This document shows, piece after piece, positions 12,294 through 23,329 of a stretch of 64,000 bases of DNA. Source of the stretch: Heterocephalus glaber (taxonomy: Eukaryota; Chordata; Mammalia; Rodentia; Bathyergidae); assembly GCF_000247695.1 (NCBI RefSeq), contig NW_004624848.1, forward strand, positions 1,998,392 through 2,062,391, given 5' to 3'. A program made the translations under genes and the position numbers. The notes below the pieces were generated by a model that worked only from the letters and a program-made list of their open reading frames with translations, did not search any database and had not been told where the DNA came from. Every line of letters starts with the position of its first letter. Within the stretch, counting starts at the first letter, position 1.

Positions 12294-12676
12294 TGCTTTA
12301 TATATAGATGACCCCCCTAAAGCCTCATGTGCTCATAGGAGGGGCTTTTGGGAGGTGATTGGATCATGGGTGTGTAGTATTCATGACTGTATTAGTCCAC
12401 TGACAGTTTATAGCTAAATGAGCTGTTGAGAGGTGAAGCCTGGTTGGAGGAGCGTGTGGCTTGGCAGGGTTTATCTCCCTCCTCCTCCCTTGATCTCTCT
12501 CTGCTTCCTGCTGCCATGCCATAGGCTGTTTCTCCTCTTCCAGGCCCCTCTCCTATCCTATCCTGCCTTGGAGACAGCCAACTATGGACTAAAACCTCTA
12601 CAAAATATGAGCCAAAGTAAATCTTTTTAAATTGCTGGGTATTATGTCTCAACAACAAGAAAGTAACTAAGACCCC
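12294..12676 (+). mobile_element. Solo LTR, MaLR-like (family A, copy 1)
   Basis: A roughly 380-base element of the family seen again at 24115, 24760, 25577, 26683, 33120 and 39524. It starts TGCTTTATATATAGATGACC and contains the common blocks 'aaagcctcatgtg', 'ctatggactaaaacctcta', 'gagccaaagtaaatc' and an end like 'aagtaactaagac'. Flanking 5-mers TGCTA (12289-12293) and TGCTG (12677-12681) may be a worn 5-bp target duplication. Size, TG start, A-rich polyadenylation-like block and 5-bp duplication fit ERVL-MaLR LTRs. No internal retroviral sequence adjoins it. Confidence 0.75.
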
Positions 12677-12679
12677 TGC

Positions 12680-13570
12680 TGAAAGTATGATGTGTTCCAC
12701 ATTAAAGTATTCAAATTGTCTATTGTATCTTTCCCCTTCTCTTCCTCCTTATCATCATTTTATAACCATGATTCCTATAGCCTCATTTCCATAAAATACA
12801 CATTAATAGAAGACAACTAGAGATTCAAATACATAGTGCCGTATACAACTGCTTTTTGAATTTAGATTGCTTCCAAAATATATAAACCAATCTAGTAGAT
12901 ACTACAGGTTTATTATTGTGTCTTAAAAAATCAGTGAATACAAAGATTTTCTTTGACATCTCTGAATCAAGAAATTTTGTTTTCAGATATAAAATGAAAT
13001 GAATCAAATGCTCGTAAGATATGCTAGGCCCTTTGTTCAGAATACAATATAAAAGTGAAACTTTTTACATTAGTATAATTCATATTTAGGAAAATAAAAA
13101 TTAAGAGCCTTCCTGTTAAGTAGAGTTATAACTATAGTTTCTTAATCTAAAGTATTTGTCCTCTTTGTTTTTAATCCTTAATAAATTAAAAATAAAATTA
13201 TGCATTCAATGAAGAAAAACATAACATTTCCTGAAATGTTCGTTCCTTTATCTTCATTCTGAACATGATCAACACCTATAGAGTTTGAAATACAATATAT
13301 ATCATGCTCCTTTTTAAATTCCTTTGAGAATTACCTTGCTCATCCATCTTCCCTGTTAGGTATTTTTATCTCTAAAAATCATTGTTACAACAGGACATGA
13401 GGCAAAAGATTATAGCCTTTTTCATGCTTCCAAAAACACATGTTTAATGACATTCTATCAGTACATTAGGAGCCATATCTTCTTTTGTGTTCATAGAATG
13501 GTAAAGCATGTAGATAGTAAACATCCCTGACTCTATGAAACATGCAAGTAATATATAAATCCCTTGTTAT
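12680..13570. other. AT-rich stretch, nothing recognised
   Basis: Low-complexity AT-rich sequence with no coding or repeat call. Confidence 0.45.
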
Positions 13571-13571
13571 C

Positions 13572-13640
13572 ACTTTTTATTTCCAGCACTGGGGATCAAA
13601 TGCACGTCATCAAGTGCTCCACCACTAAGTAGCATAGGGG
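13572..13640 (-). mobile_element. ID-type SINE remnant
   Basis: 'ccagcactggggatcaaatg' and 'ccaccactaagtagca' are the reverse complement of box B and box A of a worn ID-type tRNA-derived SINE, more like the older rodent ID than the young copies here. Partial and diverged. Confidence 0.5.
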
Positions 13641-13644
13641 CAAA

Positions 13645-14756
13645 CTGTGGCCAGGTCCCAGGGAAGCCATGGATTGGAATCAGAGAAAGGGAAAGCCAGC
13701 AACATTAAAAAAATTTACATATCTAAATGTTAGATATGTAGGTAGATCATTAGCTGGTAGATAGATAATAGATCTGCACAACATTTGGGGGAATTAAGTC
13801 TTTAAAAAGTATTATGAGTGAATTTTAAAAGATGAAAGATTTATCCAGTCTGGAGAGAAACCAGAGTAAAATGAGTTAATTTTAAAAGAATAAGATCCCA
13901 TCACAACAAATGCTCCTGTTATTTGCCAATACATAATTACTCTTCAGCCAGCATTTGCACACTCTCACTTAATCTTGTGTCCATATGAGTGAGTCTAGCC
14001 TGGCTTCCTGATGAAAATAGGTAGTGCTTTACAGTTTGATAACTGCTGATTTTCTTCTTCACATGTAAAGTCTAGACAATTAAACAATAGTGACAGCTAG
14101 ACTGTAAAATCAAGTCTGTGTATGGAAAGGAACTGAATCCACCCCTTCTGAGGGGAGTAGAATGCAACAGAGTTTCCAGGGCAGGGGAGCACGTAGCCAG
14201 CTGGTGTGGTGCTGTCTTCCTCCACTCACTTCTTACTCTCCCAGCAGCTAGCTTGGGCTCATGCATGTGGTCACTTGCTTTCAAGAGCAGCAAGAAAGAA
14301 AGGTACAATGCACAAGCATATCAGTATCTGCTGGACCACGTTATTTCTGTCTCATTGGCTAAAAGAAATCATACAGCCTAGTCTATAGTCCGCTGCTGGG
14401 ATACATTGCAAAGAGCTTCATACAAGCATCAGAATAATTTTAGGTTATTGTTACAATCTACCACATGTACCAACTCTTATCCCAGAAGGTCTCAAGGCAA
14501 CCTGCAATCTCTTAATAATGGTGGGATACGATCATTGAATTTCCTGCAAACTATCATGTAAGTTAGCTTCTAGGTTAAATAAAGTATGTACTTGGGAAAA
14601 TTTCCTAACCTGGACTCTTTGGGGAATACATGCCCCCTGTTTTATAAACATTTGCCTCTTAATATTTGGATTCCCAATTTAAATTTATAAGTAGCTAAAA
14701 AATACCAAGTAATAATCTGCTTCTGCTCTTACTATTGCATAAAATTTAACACCATT
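13645..14756. other. Non-coding stretch, nothing recognised
   Basis: No repeat family recognised. Short frames around 14070-14390 overlap on both strands and have no protein features. Confidence 0.4.
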
Positions 14757-14758
14757 TA

Positions 14759-15117
14759 CAGTGGACCCTCGAGTTATGACCTACCTGACATATGAACAAC
14801 TTGGGTTATGGCAGGAATTTTAGTTTTAACTTATGACCAAAGTCTTGAGTTACGACCCAAATGCTGCCTGTTTGTGCTTCCAGATGGTCTCAGATACAGA
14901 TTTAACCCTTAAAGAGTTCTGGAAGGAGCATTACAGCATCCTTTCTTGTGTGGGGTTAACTGAGAAATCCTGGGCCGGTGTCTCTCTAAGGACACTGAGA
15001 TCTGCCTGTGTAAAGGAGAGAGACTCTGAAGGCTGTGTAGAGGACCCTAAGCCTTCATCAACCAACTTGAATTACAACCAGCTCTCTCGAACAAATTGAG
15101 GAAGTCAGGGGGCCAGT
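14759..15117. mobile_element. Possible Tigger/TcMar-type non-autonomous DNA transposon
   Basis: Left end reads CAGTGGACCCTCGAGTTATG after a TA dinucleotide, like the CAGT-start terminal repeats of mammalian Tigger elements ('...cgacttatgac'). Similar phrases recur inside (cttgagttacgacc). The right end near 15085-15117 ('aaattgaggaagtcaggggg') is a worn inverted match. No transposase is visible. The repeats are degenerate, so both boundaries are approximate. Confidence 0.4.
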
Positions 15118-15119
15118 TT

Positions 15120-15545
15120 ATTTAATCTGCTAGGTCCTAGTTCCTGTATCTGGCACTTCTTTTTAATGCCAGGAATATATTTTGAGGGGTAAGCTTTGAT
15201 AAAGACAAAAATCTTGTTTAGCAGAAGTTGACTAAAATATCCCACCCATATTTTCCAAAATTAGAAAGATTCAGTTTCCTAACTGTGGATACCAAAGGCT
15301 AACCATGAGAACCACAGGAATTTTTGAAGTAATGACAAGATGCATGATCCAAAATTTCAGATTTAGTAGCTCAAATTCTCATTTTCTAAGATGTCTTGAA
15401 CATGCGCTTTTGCATAGGAAAGCATATATCTAAGTATCTTTCTCCTAAGTAAATCTGTGGCTACAGAGCATAATTATACTTTAAGAAAGGTGATTTTTTT
15501 TTTCTTAAAAAATAACGTGTTTTAGCCTTTTTTAAAAAAAACAAA
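15120..15545. other. AT-rich stretch, nothing recognised
   Basis: No feature seen beyond short A- and T-runs. Confidence 0.4.
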
Positions 15546-15589
15546 TTTGGCTAGTCTCAAGAAAATGAGTCAACACGATTACGCTGGTA

Positions 15590-16600
15590 GGAAGTGTTCA
15601 GGGAGCCTCGCAGGTATTGACTGCGGTGGGGAAAACACTGAAGCTGCACGCGTCGTCCACGAAGAGTCCACTGGTGTGGCCTGCAGAAGGGGCAGGAAAG
15701 GGGCAGCAGGACCAGGGCGCAGATGTATCATTAGGGAGGTTCTGTGGTGAATCCAGGCTCTTTCCACAAGTCTGTGGGAGGTCATGACCATGTTCGCTAG
15801 GTACAAAAATAGAGGCCTCTTCTTGTGTCCAGGGGCTGGTTAGCAAGGCTGTGTTGGAAAAGCTCGGAGGCGCACCCCGGGTGATGGGAGTTCTGAAACA
15901 AGGGAACCGGTCACCCCCAGATACAGAACGGTAACGGTAACGTGGACCATGAACCCTCCAGGTCAAGCCAGGTATCTAGGTTGCTGGGAGAGGGAAGTGG
16001 GGCGGCCACAGAGCCTCACTGCCTCCCGTGGGCACCTGTACCCTCCGCACACCCCGATGATGAACCGGGGGGGAACCATGGCGGGTCCGCGAGGCACGGA
16101 GAAGGGCAGGCCCTCCCGCATCGCCCCAGCTGCACAGAACACGTGCCCCTCGCGTCCCGCCCGCTGCCGGGGTGGAGACAGGAAGCCGAGCCCTGCGGAC
16201 GGAGGCAGCACGGTCTCAGCCACGGGTCCTGAGGTCAGCCCTGGAGCCTGGGGAACGGGGAGGGACTGGACCTGCTGGATTGGCATTTTCCTCTTCGCCC
16301 CCAGCAGCAGAGACACCTGAGGCCCTCTGCCCAGCTCTGAAGTTGGGGCCAGGCCCGGTGAGGTCCGCGGGTGCGGAAACCCAGAGCCACTGGGTCAGAG
16401 CGAGACACTGGGCAGAGGGCAGGCGCCCGCAGACCTGCTGCCCCGGGAGCAGGCCTGGGAGCCCGGCCTCAACTGCGTCCTTTTCCAAAGCGGTGCCAGG
16501 GGTCAGGCATCGGACGAGGCTGGGTTCTGCAGCCGGACAGCCCTGGGCGCCAGCAGCCCAGGAGGGCACCCAGCCCGGCCCCTGAAAAGGGAAGAAGTCT
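15590..16600. other. GC/CpG-rich segment upstream of an L1/HAL1 body
   Basis: About 1 kb is clearly GC- and CpG-rich against AT-rich neighbours (CpGs in ACGCGTCGTCCACG, CCCGCCCGCTGCCGG and others). Several overlapping frames of 90-150 codons open on both strands, as GC-rich DNA does by chance; none shows a domain, signal peptide or codon pattern. It passes directly into a T-rich region and then an L1 ORF1 relic, so it may be the promoter-bearing 5'UTR of that LINE. A small host CpG island is the other reading. Confidence 0.4.
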
Positions 16601-16840
16601 GCTTGTTGCCTTGGCTGCCTGTTCTGGCTTCTCTTTGGGGTTTTCGTTTCTTTTAGTTTTTCTTTCTTTATCAATATGGAATCTTACTCTACTTTTTTTA
16701 TTTTTTTAAGGCTTTTCCCTTGTACTTTACTCTCTATAACTTTCTTTTAAAATTTTCTTTCCTCTGTTGATTTTTTCTGTATTCTTCTTCATTTTTCCTG
16801 TCTCTGTCATCCACCTCTTCTTCTCCACCTTCCATGTGAA

Positions 16841-16871
<31 letters not shown>

Positions 16872-16877
16872 GTCATC
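16841..16877 (+). repeat. (TCTG)n microsatellite
   Basis: About seven TCTG units, degrading into TCTA/TCTG. It lies in the T-rich 5'UTR-like part of the L1. Confidence 0.95.
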
Positions 16878-17370
16878 TATCAGGTGTCTATATTTGTACA
16901 GAAACAAAGAGACCAGTGCTTCAACTGGAACGATATACCATGGCCACGTTAGGGTAACGATTAAGACAACTGTGCTTAGGGAATTCACACAAAAGCAGCT
17001 ACACCGATATTAACAGATTCTGACAACCCCACAGCGGCCTGGTCTCCAATTACCCTTCCCTCCCACCTCCACACCCCTCAACGCGAACCCTTCACTCCAG
17101 CTATAAAATACCTCCAATGAATCTGAGCTCCTAGCTCCTTTTCACCCACTAACATTCCTCTTACCTCCCTATTCTCTTGTTGGCTTACCCGCTTCCCTTT
17201 TCCATCTCTCCTCCCTCTACACCCCAGACTGACCCCAGTAGCTGCACAGTATAGTCTTTAAGGGGCACTAATAAAAGGACAAAATTGTAGAGATAAGTCT
17301 TCATGTTCCCAGTTGATGTATGATTGAATCTGTGGATGCTGTTGCATCCAGTGGGAATGTTTTTCTTTAT

Positions 17371-17485
17371 AACACAGTTACTGGCTGGGGATTTAGTTTA
17401 GTGGTTTCGCTGCCTGCTGTGCAAGCACAAAGACCTGAGTTCGATCCCCGGTACCAAAAAAAAAAAAGCAAAACACAGTTACTGG
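17371..17485 (+). mobile_element. ID-like SINE with 14-bp target-site duplication
   Basis: Body 17385-17471: CTGGGGATTTAGTTTAGTGG (box A region), 'gagttcgatccccggtacca' (box B), then an A-tail. Exact direct repeat AACACAGTTACTGG at 17371-17384 and 17472-17485. The 'TTTCGCTGCCTGCTGTGCAA' signature groups it with the copies at 52370 and 55034. It is younger than the L1 it interrupts. Confidence 0.95.
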
Positions 17486-17633
17486 GTCCAAGCAAATTAA
17501 ACTGAATAGGTTGAAGTGGTAGAAAATACTTCTTGATAAACAAAGCCAATATCACATCACTAGAAAACAGAACCTCAATAAACAGATCTTCATACCGAAA
17601 AAATCCGGTCGTTGTATTTGATCTCAGTCTTCA

Positions 17634-17635
<2 letters not shown>

Positions 17636-17683
<48 letters not shown>

Positions 17684-17684
17684 A
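17636..17684 (+). repeat. (CA)n microsatellite
   Basis: About 24 CA units with two CG interruptions near the 3' end, running directly into the L1 ORF1 relic. Confidence 0.97.
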
Positions 17685-18660
17685 GTGGATGTAAAAGTAA
17701 TGCAACAAAATGTCTCCAAAGACACTAACTCTCCCAAAGCAGATTTAAGGGACCCTGATGGAGAGGAAATCAAGCGCCACACTGCGGAGCTGCACGTAGT
17801 GTTGGAAGACAAAGCAAAGAAACTTTGTGAGCTCAAAGAGGACATAACAGAAAGTGGCATTAAGAAACAAATGGTTAAAGAAGATTCGAATAAAACATTT
17901 CAAGAGCTGACCACAACCATTCAAAACATGAATGACAAATTTACCAAAGAGTGACCATTAAAAGGTGAAAGCAGAAATCCCAGACATATAGAATTGTACT
18001 GAAGATATTAATGGAAGTAACTACCGCCGTGACAAGAGAATGTCAGACCTGGAGGACGGATCAGAACAATCTACTCAGAGATACTTTAATGGCAACAGGA
18101 GAGAAAGGAACATGCATCCAACAAACTGGTTCACTTGGAGTTAGCGAGAATTCAGAGGACAGCACACCTGGAATACAATACCTTTCTACAGAAATCATAG
18201 CCAGAAACTTTCCAAGTATGCAGAAAGAGCCCAACACACAGGTAAGAGAGTCTTATTCTCCCAAATAATTATTATGGGAGAATAAGCTCCCCATGACACA
18301 TCACAGTAGAACTCTCAGAAGCCCAATAAAGGACACACTCACACACACACACCTCTAAAGGTAAACCCATTAGGGTTAGAGCAAAGTTTTCAACACAAAC
18401 TGGGTCAGGAGAGCTAGAATTGAAATATTTCAAGCCCTAAAAGAAAAACAACTTTCACACCATAGTAATATACGTTTTACAACTATCTTTCAGAATCAGT
18501 GCAGAAATAAGAACATTCCCTAACAACAAGCGGCTTAAGAAATTGGTGACCACCAACTCACACTCCAAAATGCTCTCAAGGGTAACCTAGAGAGAAAGAA
18601 TAAAAGGAAGAAAACCAAGAAGGCTGATGGAGTGACTGCAACAAGCAGGATGAGCAGTTA
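17685..18660 (+). pseudogene. L1/HAL1 ORF1 protein relic
   Basis: The first frame (17685-17954) holds a charged, coiled-coil-like run with DPDGEEIKRHTAEL, KLCELKEDI and LTTTIQNMNDKF. The next (18011-18268) holds a worn RNA-binding/C-terminal part with QYLSTEIIARNFPSMQKEP, comparable to the 'LFEEIIAENFP' motif of L1 ORF1. The following 400 bases match the remaining C-terminal part of HAL1/L1 ORF1 in several phrases ('aactttcacaccatag', 'aactatctttcagaatcag', 'gaccaccaactcacactcc'). L1 ORF1 is the trimeric RNA chaperone of the retrotransposon. Stops and shifts make this copy dead. Confidence 0.65.
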
Positions 18661-18788
18661 AACAAGAGGAAAATTGGGCCGGGGAGTTAGCTCAGTGGTT
18701 CCAGCACCTGCCTCTCAAGCACAAGGTCCCAAGTTTGATCCCCGGTACCAAAAAACAAACAAACAAACAAACAAAACAAGAGGAAAAT
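18660..18788 (+). mobile_element. ID-like SINE with 15-bp target-site duplication
   Basis: Body 18675-18773: TGGGCCGGGGAGTTAGCTCA, then 'caaggtcccaagtttgatcc' and a tail of (AAAC)n. Exact repeat AAACAAGAGGAAAAT at 18660-18674 and 18774-18788. Belongs to the 'TTCCxGCxCCTGCCTC' subtype. Inserted near the ORF1/ORF2 junction of the L1. Confidence 0.95.
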
Positions 18789-18829
18789 AGAAGAACCAAC
18801 AACAGAATAAGTATGCAGTGATAGTAATT

Positions 18830-20325
18830 CAAGCCTTTTCAGTAATAAATCCCAATGTAAATAGCTTCAACTCTCTAATTGAAAAAATTGAGTGGATTAA
18901 AAAAACAAAACCTTACAGCTTAAAAAAACAAAACCTTACAGCTTGTAGCATTTGACACACCTAATCCAAAAAGAAATTTATAGACTCAAAACTAATGAAG
19001 AGAAAATAATATTTCAAGCAATAAGATCCCCCCAAACCAGCAGGGGAAGCAATCTTATCCTCAAAAACGTTTTATGACAAAACTACTTCGAACCACATCC
19101 AAATGCTTTCTCACTAAAATCAAGAAAAAGACAAAGATGTCTACTATCACCGCTGCTCCTCTATACAGTACTGAAAACATTAGCAAGAATAATCAGGCAA
19201 GAAAAAGAAATTAAATAGATATGTGTAGAAAAATCAAATTATCATTATTTGTGTATGATATAATCTTTTCATAGAAAATCCAAATAGCTCCCCCAAAATG
19301 CTCCTAAAATTAATAACCAAATTCAGCAATGTGGGAAGATACAAAATCAACTCATATAATTCAGTATATTTCCTATACACCAGAAGTGAACCCACTGTGA
19401 AAGAAATTAGAAAATAAATACCGTTCACAATAGTGTCAAGAAAAATTAAATACTTAGGAATTAACCTAAATGAGTTAGTGAAAACACGTCTATAATGAAT
19501 ACTACAGTACTCTGAAAAAAGGAGATCAAGAAGACATCAGAAAATGGAAAGATATCCAGTTTTTCGACAGAACCAATATTTTTTGAAAAGATCACTGTAC
19601 CAAAACTTGCAATTTAAAGCAATTTCAGTCAAACTACCAACAGGATTTCTTCCTGTACTAGAAAAATTATCTTAAGATTCATGTAGAACCAGAAGATACA
19701 CAGAGAAGTAAAAACAATCCTAGGCCCAAAATGAAAAACAAGAAACAAAGCAGGAGACACATTCACATTCCCAGATGTCAAGTCATTCTACAAAACCACA
19801 GTGATAAAAACAACATAGAGCTGACACAAAAACAGACATGCAGATAAGTGGAACACAATAAAAGAGGAAGAAACACCAGGCACAATCAGTTATTTTATCT
19901 TAGACAAAGAAGCCAAAAGCAAACACTGAAAAAAAGCCTTCTTAATGAGAGGTGCTGCAAAAACACACATGTGGAAAATTGTATTGAGACCCAAATCTAC
20001 CACCATGCATGAAAATAAAATTTAAAAAGGATCAAAGACATAAATATTAAAACAGAAACTCTTAATCTGCTGGAAGATAAAATTGTTAAAGCCATTAATG
20101 ACATAGGTAAAGGAAAGGACTTTCTGAAAAGAACCTTAAATGCGCAAGCAATAGCAACAAGAATCAACTAATGTGAATTCAATTAAAAATTAAAAAGCTT
20201 CTGCAGAGCAAAGGAAATAGTCGATATAGTGGAGAGACAACCTACAGAATGAGAAAAAATCTACTCCTAGGACAGAAAACTAATATATAGAATGTACAAA
20301 GAACTCAAAAAATCTCCCAAATAAA
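18830..20325 (+). pseudogene. L1 ORF2 relic, internally deleted
   Basis: Fragments of the L1 endonuclease/reverse transcriptase: the start of the endonuclease (WIKK near 18890), then, after a gap, 'RQRCLLSPLLLYTVLKTLAR' (family: [20 protein letters not shown]) near 19130-19190, a damaged palm motif SLFVYDIIFS in place of SLFADDMILY near 19240, 'EDIRKWKDI' near 19530, and C-terminal 'LNLLEDKIVKAINDIGKGKDFL' near 20060-20130. The catalytic aspartates are lost and stops are frequent. Truncated before the zinc knuckle. Confidence 0.7.
18897..18943 (+). repeat. Two-copy 22-base tandem duplication
   Basis: The unit AAAAACAAAACCTTACAGCTT occurs twice head to tail within the ORF2 relic, a local replication-slippage product. 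Confidence 0.85.
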
Positions 20326-20573
20326 AGACCTTATCAGGGCCAACCCTTGCTGGAGGAGTGGCAGCTGCTCCCAGTGCAGAGAGCTGACCCACACTAGAGG
20401 ACCACTGCCCACACCAGGGGGAGATGGTAGAGTCACACAGCAGCCACCGACCAGCTGCTGGACAAGGGCAAGACCTCAGAGGAGAAGCAATGGACGGTCA
20501 GTGAGACTGGGTCCAAAGGCCCATGTGAACCCACCCCTGCCCGGGGCCTACCCCCAGCAGAGATCAGAGGGCC

Positions 20574-20597
20574 CATCCACCCATCCATCCATCCACT
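20574..20597 (+). repeat. (CCAT)n short microsatellite
   Basis: Several CCAT/CCAC units in the 5'UTR-like part of the second LINE. Confidence 0.85.
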
Positions 20598-21479
20598 GGG
20601 AGCCAGGACATCCCTGGGATGGAAAGCTAACAGCAGTCTGGGGAATGAGCAGACTGGCCTCTGGTTCAAGAGACTCTAACGCTAGGCGTAGAAATGGCGA
20701 CTGTTGAACTCAAGCCTGCAGGTGGTGGGAAGAAAGCACTCATTCAAGAGCAGAGGATTTTTCTCTTTGACTCATTTTCTTTTTACATTTTGTATTTCTT
20801 TTTAAACTTTTCTTCATCAGATATTTTGGGAATTTGCAGTTTTTCTCTTTTTCATTTTTTTCTCAGACGTTTTCCCCCTCCAACTTTTGTCTTTCCCTCC
20901 TTATTTTTCTACCTCCTGTGTTTGCTGCTCATCATTTGTTTCTTCATTTTTCTATGAGTTCTAACTTCCATTTACTCCTGAGTAGGACCCCCATCTTTCT
21001 TTCTCTTCTCCTCATACCCCACTGATATTTTTGAATTTTTGTTTTTTCATTCTCTGGTTCTCTATTCTCTCTCTATTTACTAGTATGGCTACTAAGCTTT
21101 ATGAATCTCTAGATATAGTTAACTTTATTCTGTTCCCGTTGGATGCTGTTATTGTTAGTAGAGGAAGAGTTTCATTTAGTAGATATTTACTGTAGGTAAA
21201 TAGGTCAATTTTTGGTTTGTCTTAGTGTTCATACTACATGAATTTTCTATGAACAAGGATGGTATTTTATTGGTCCTTAGGGTTTGTCAATATTCAGTTT
21301 GTATTTGATGCTAGAATTGCTGCTGATTTTATTACTACAGCCAAGGGACCATAGCTGTTGTTAGTAACTGGCTTTCTTGAGATGCCAACAACTGGATTGC
21401 ATTGGAGTCATTAACAATACCAAAGCCTATCTCTGGAAAACTGGGTACAGGCCCAAACATGCTGCAAGTAAACAGAAGT

Positions 21480-22270
21480 AGCTGGAAACTAGGACACACA
21501 CAATGGCCAGTAGGAAGCCATGCACAGGGGACACCATGGAAAAGTAGATATTAACTAACAAGGTCTCTTTACTAGCAACAAATCTTTCCAAAACAGTCAA
21601 CCCAAAAGCCTCAACAGAAAGAAAACAAATGGATAAATAGAAAAATGAAAAGACAAGCCAACAAAATGCCTCCAAAAACTCTCTACTTGCCCATGCTGAT
21701 CCATGGGGCATCAAAGGGGAGGAAATCAAAAACCACATGGTCAAATTATTCGAGATGATATCAGAGTAGATAGCAAAACAGATCAATAAGGCATTTGACA
21801 AGCTCATAGAAAATGTAAGTAATAGGATTTTGAGACAAAAACAAAATTATCAGTAAGTCTAAAAAAGACACTAACAAAGATAGAAGAACAGCTAAACAAA
21901 ACACAAAACATGGATGACCAGCATAGAAATGATTAGAAACCGTAAAAGGGGTACAGATAAAAATTTAGGAGATTAAAAATTCTGTCAACACTACCAAAGC
22001 AAAACTGGCCAGTGTGAGGACAGTCTCAGAACTGGAAGACCAGCTAAGGAGAAATACCTTTAAAACAACAGGAGAACATGAAAAATGGATGCAAGGGCTC
22101 CTAGATGATGCCAGAGAGACTAATCTAAGATTGACTGGAATTAGTTAAACATCACAAGACAGCACAAATAGCATGAAAAACTTGTTCACTGAAATAATAG
22201 CAGAAAACTGTCCAAAAAAGGTAAAAGAATTTAGCATACAGATAAGTGATACAAAGCCATGATAATAGAG
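21480..22270 (+). pseudogene. L1/HAL1 ORF1 relic (second copy)
   Basis: Phrases 'catcaaaggggaggaaatca', 'acatggatgaccagcataga' and the translated run TSQDSTNSMKNLFTEIIAEN (near 22150-22210), very like 'xxDSTNxxKNLFEEIIAENFP' of L1 ORF1. Order and spacing parallel the first copy at 17685-18260. Frameshifted throughout; no frame is intact. Confidence 0.65.
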
Positions 22271-22572
22271 AAGAAAGTGAGAGAGGGAAAAGTTATTGGA
22301 TTCTAATGTAGATGATGTATCTAAAAGTATAGCTTGAGTTAGAATAGTTGTCTTGTGTGTTTTATATATTTTTAGCCTATTTAATCTGTATATGACAATT
22401 AACTTTATAAGGTCTTATAAGATGATAATGAACCTGATGCTAATAAAATGAGGTTGGGGGAAAGGGAAAAAAGTGAAATGTGTTGTGTACATGTACCAAT
22501 TCCCTATAGTGAATGTAATCAATGCATACTACAAATGTGTGGTAATAAAAGTTACTAAAATCAACAACAAAA

Positions 22573-23325
22573 AAGAATTAATTACCAAATTCAGTAATGT
22601 AGCAGAATGCAAAATAGCACACAAAAGTCAGTAGTATTCTAGTACACTAATAATGAACTCACTGAGAAAGAATTTAGGGGAAAAATACCATTCACAATAG
22701 CATGAAGAAAAATTAAATACTAGGAATTAACCCAGCTAAGGAAGTGAAAGACATGCACAACAAAAACTAAAGTCAACCAAAAAAGGAAATTGAAGAGGAC
22801 ATCAGAAAATGGAAAGATATTCTCAGTCCCCACATAGGCAGAACTAATATAGTCAAAATGGCCATACTTTTAAAATTGATAGATAGATTTAATGCAATCC
22901 TAATCATAATTCTAATGGCATTCTTCACAGAACTGGAGAAAACAATCCTAAAATTCACGTGGAACAAGAAGCAGCCCAAAATAGCAAAATAAATCCTGTG
23001 TAAAAAGAGCAAAGTGGAAGCCATTACTATTCCAGACTTAAAGTTATATTACAAAGTTACTGTGATTAAAACAATGTTTCACTGGCACAAAACAGACATG
23101 AGGATCAATGGAGCAGAATAGAGGATGCAGAAATAAAGTATAAATAATTAAGGAAATAAAAGCTAGACAATATGATGCAGGGAAATAGATCCTTTGAAAA
23201 TGGGGAGGGAATCCAGAGATGGAGGGAGGGGAAGTTGAATAAAGAGAATGAAGGTATATTAAGTACATGTACCTATTCCCTAAGCTGAATGAAAACATAC
23301 CCTGCAAATATGTACTAACAAAAAA
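22573..23325 (+). mobile_element. Third LINE: L1 ORF2 fragment joined to 3'UTR
   Basis: Begins inside the reverse transcriptase region at a place homologous to 19309 in the first element. Recognisable runs: [38 protein letters not shown] and [12 protein letters not shown] (22785-23080). After about 23110 it jumps to a 3'UTR with 'gtacatgtacctattcccta', like that at 22480, and ends with A's at 23320. The C-terminal third of ORF2 is deleted. Dead. Confidence 0.75.
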
Positions 23326-23329
23326 ATAG

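Larger units (their letters stand above)
16600..20331 (+). mobile_element. LINE-1/HAL1-like element, internally deleted
   Basis: Order on the + strand: a T-rich 5'UTR-like region with a (TCTG)n tract, an ORF1 relic (17685-18660), a short relic of the ORF2 start (about 18830-18945, with NVNSFNSLIEKIEWIKK, like the NVNGLNSPIKRHRVAEWIKK start of ORF2), then a jump to the reverse-transcriptase and C-terminal parts of ORF2 (about 19090-20325). Most of the endonuclease and the N-terminal RT part are missing. Many stops and frameshifts. It ends abruptly where another 5'UTR-like sequence begins. Two ID SINEs have inserted into it (17385 and 18675). Not active. Confidence 0.75.
20332..22570 (+). mobile_element. 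Second LINE element: 5'UTR + ORF1 + 3'UTR without ORF2 (HAL1-like)
   Basis: GC-richer 5' part (20332-20760), a T-rich block, then an ORF1 relic at about 21480-22270. This passes directly into an AT-rich 3'UTR with 'gtacatgtaccaattcccta', AATAAAA and a final A-run at 22567. ORF2 is absent. This is either a half-LINE (HAL1) or an L1 with an ORF1-to-3'UTR deletion. The same 3'UTR phrase recurs at 23262, so two 3' ends lie in tandem. A (CATC)n tract sits at 20574-20597. Confidence 0.6.

Noticed and set aside
15598..16709. Overlapping frames of 110-152 codons on both strands
   Set aside because: They share the same GC-rich kilobase in several phases, have no domain, signal peptide or splice structure, and are rich in Pro, Ala, Arg and Gly as expected from CpG-rich random sequence.
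17385..17471. tRNA gene
   Set aside because: Box A and box B are present, but this is the head of a SINE with A-tail and target duplication; the same sequence recurs many times in the window.
21427..21807. Minus-strand 126-codon hydrophobic frame
   Set aside because: Antisense of the L1/HAL1 ORF1 relic; A-rich sense sequence gives T-rich, hydrophobic antisense.
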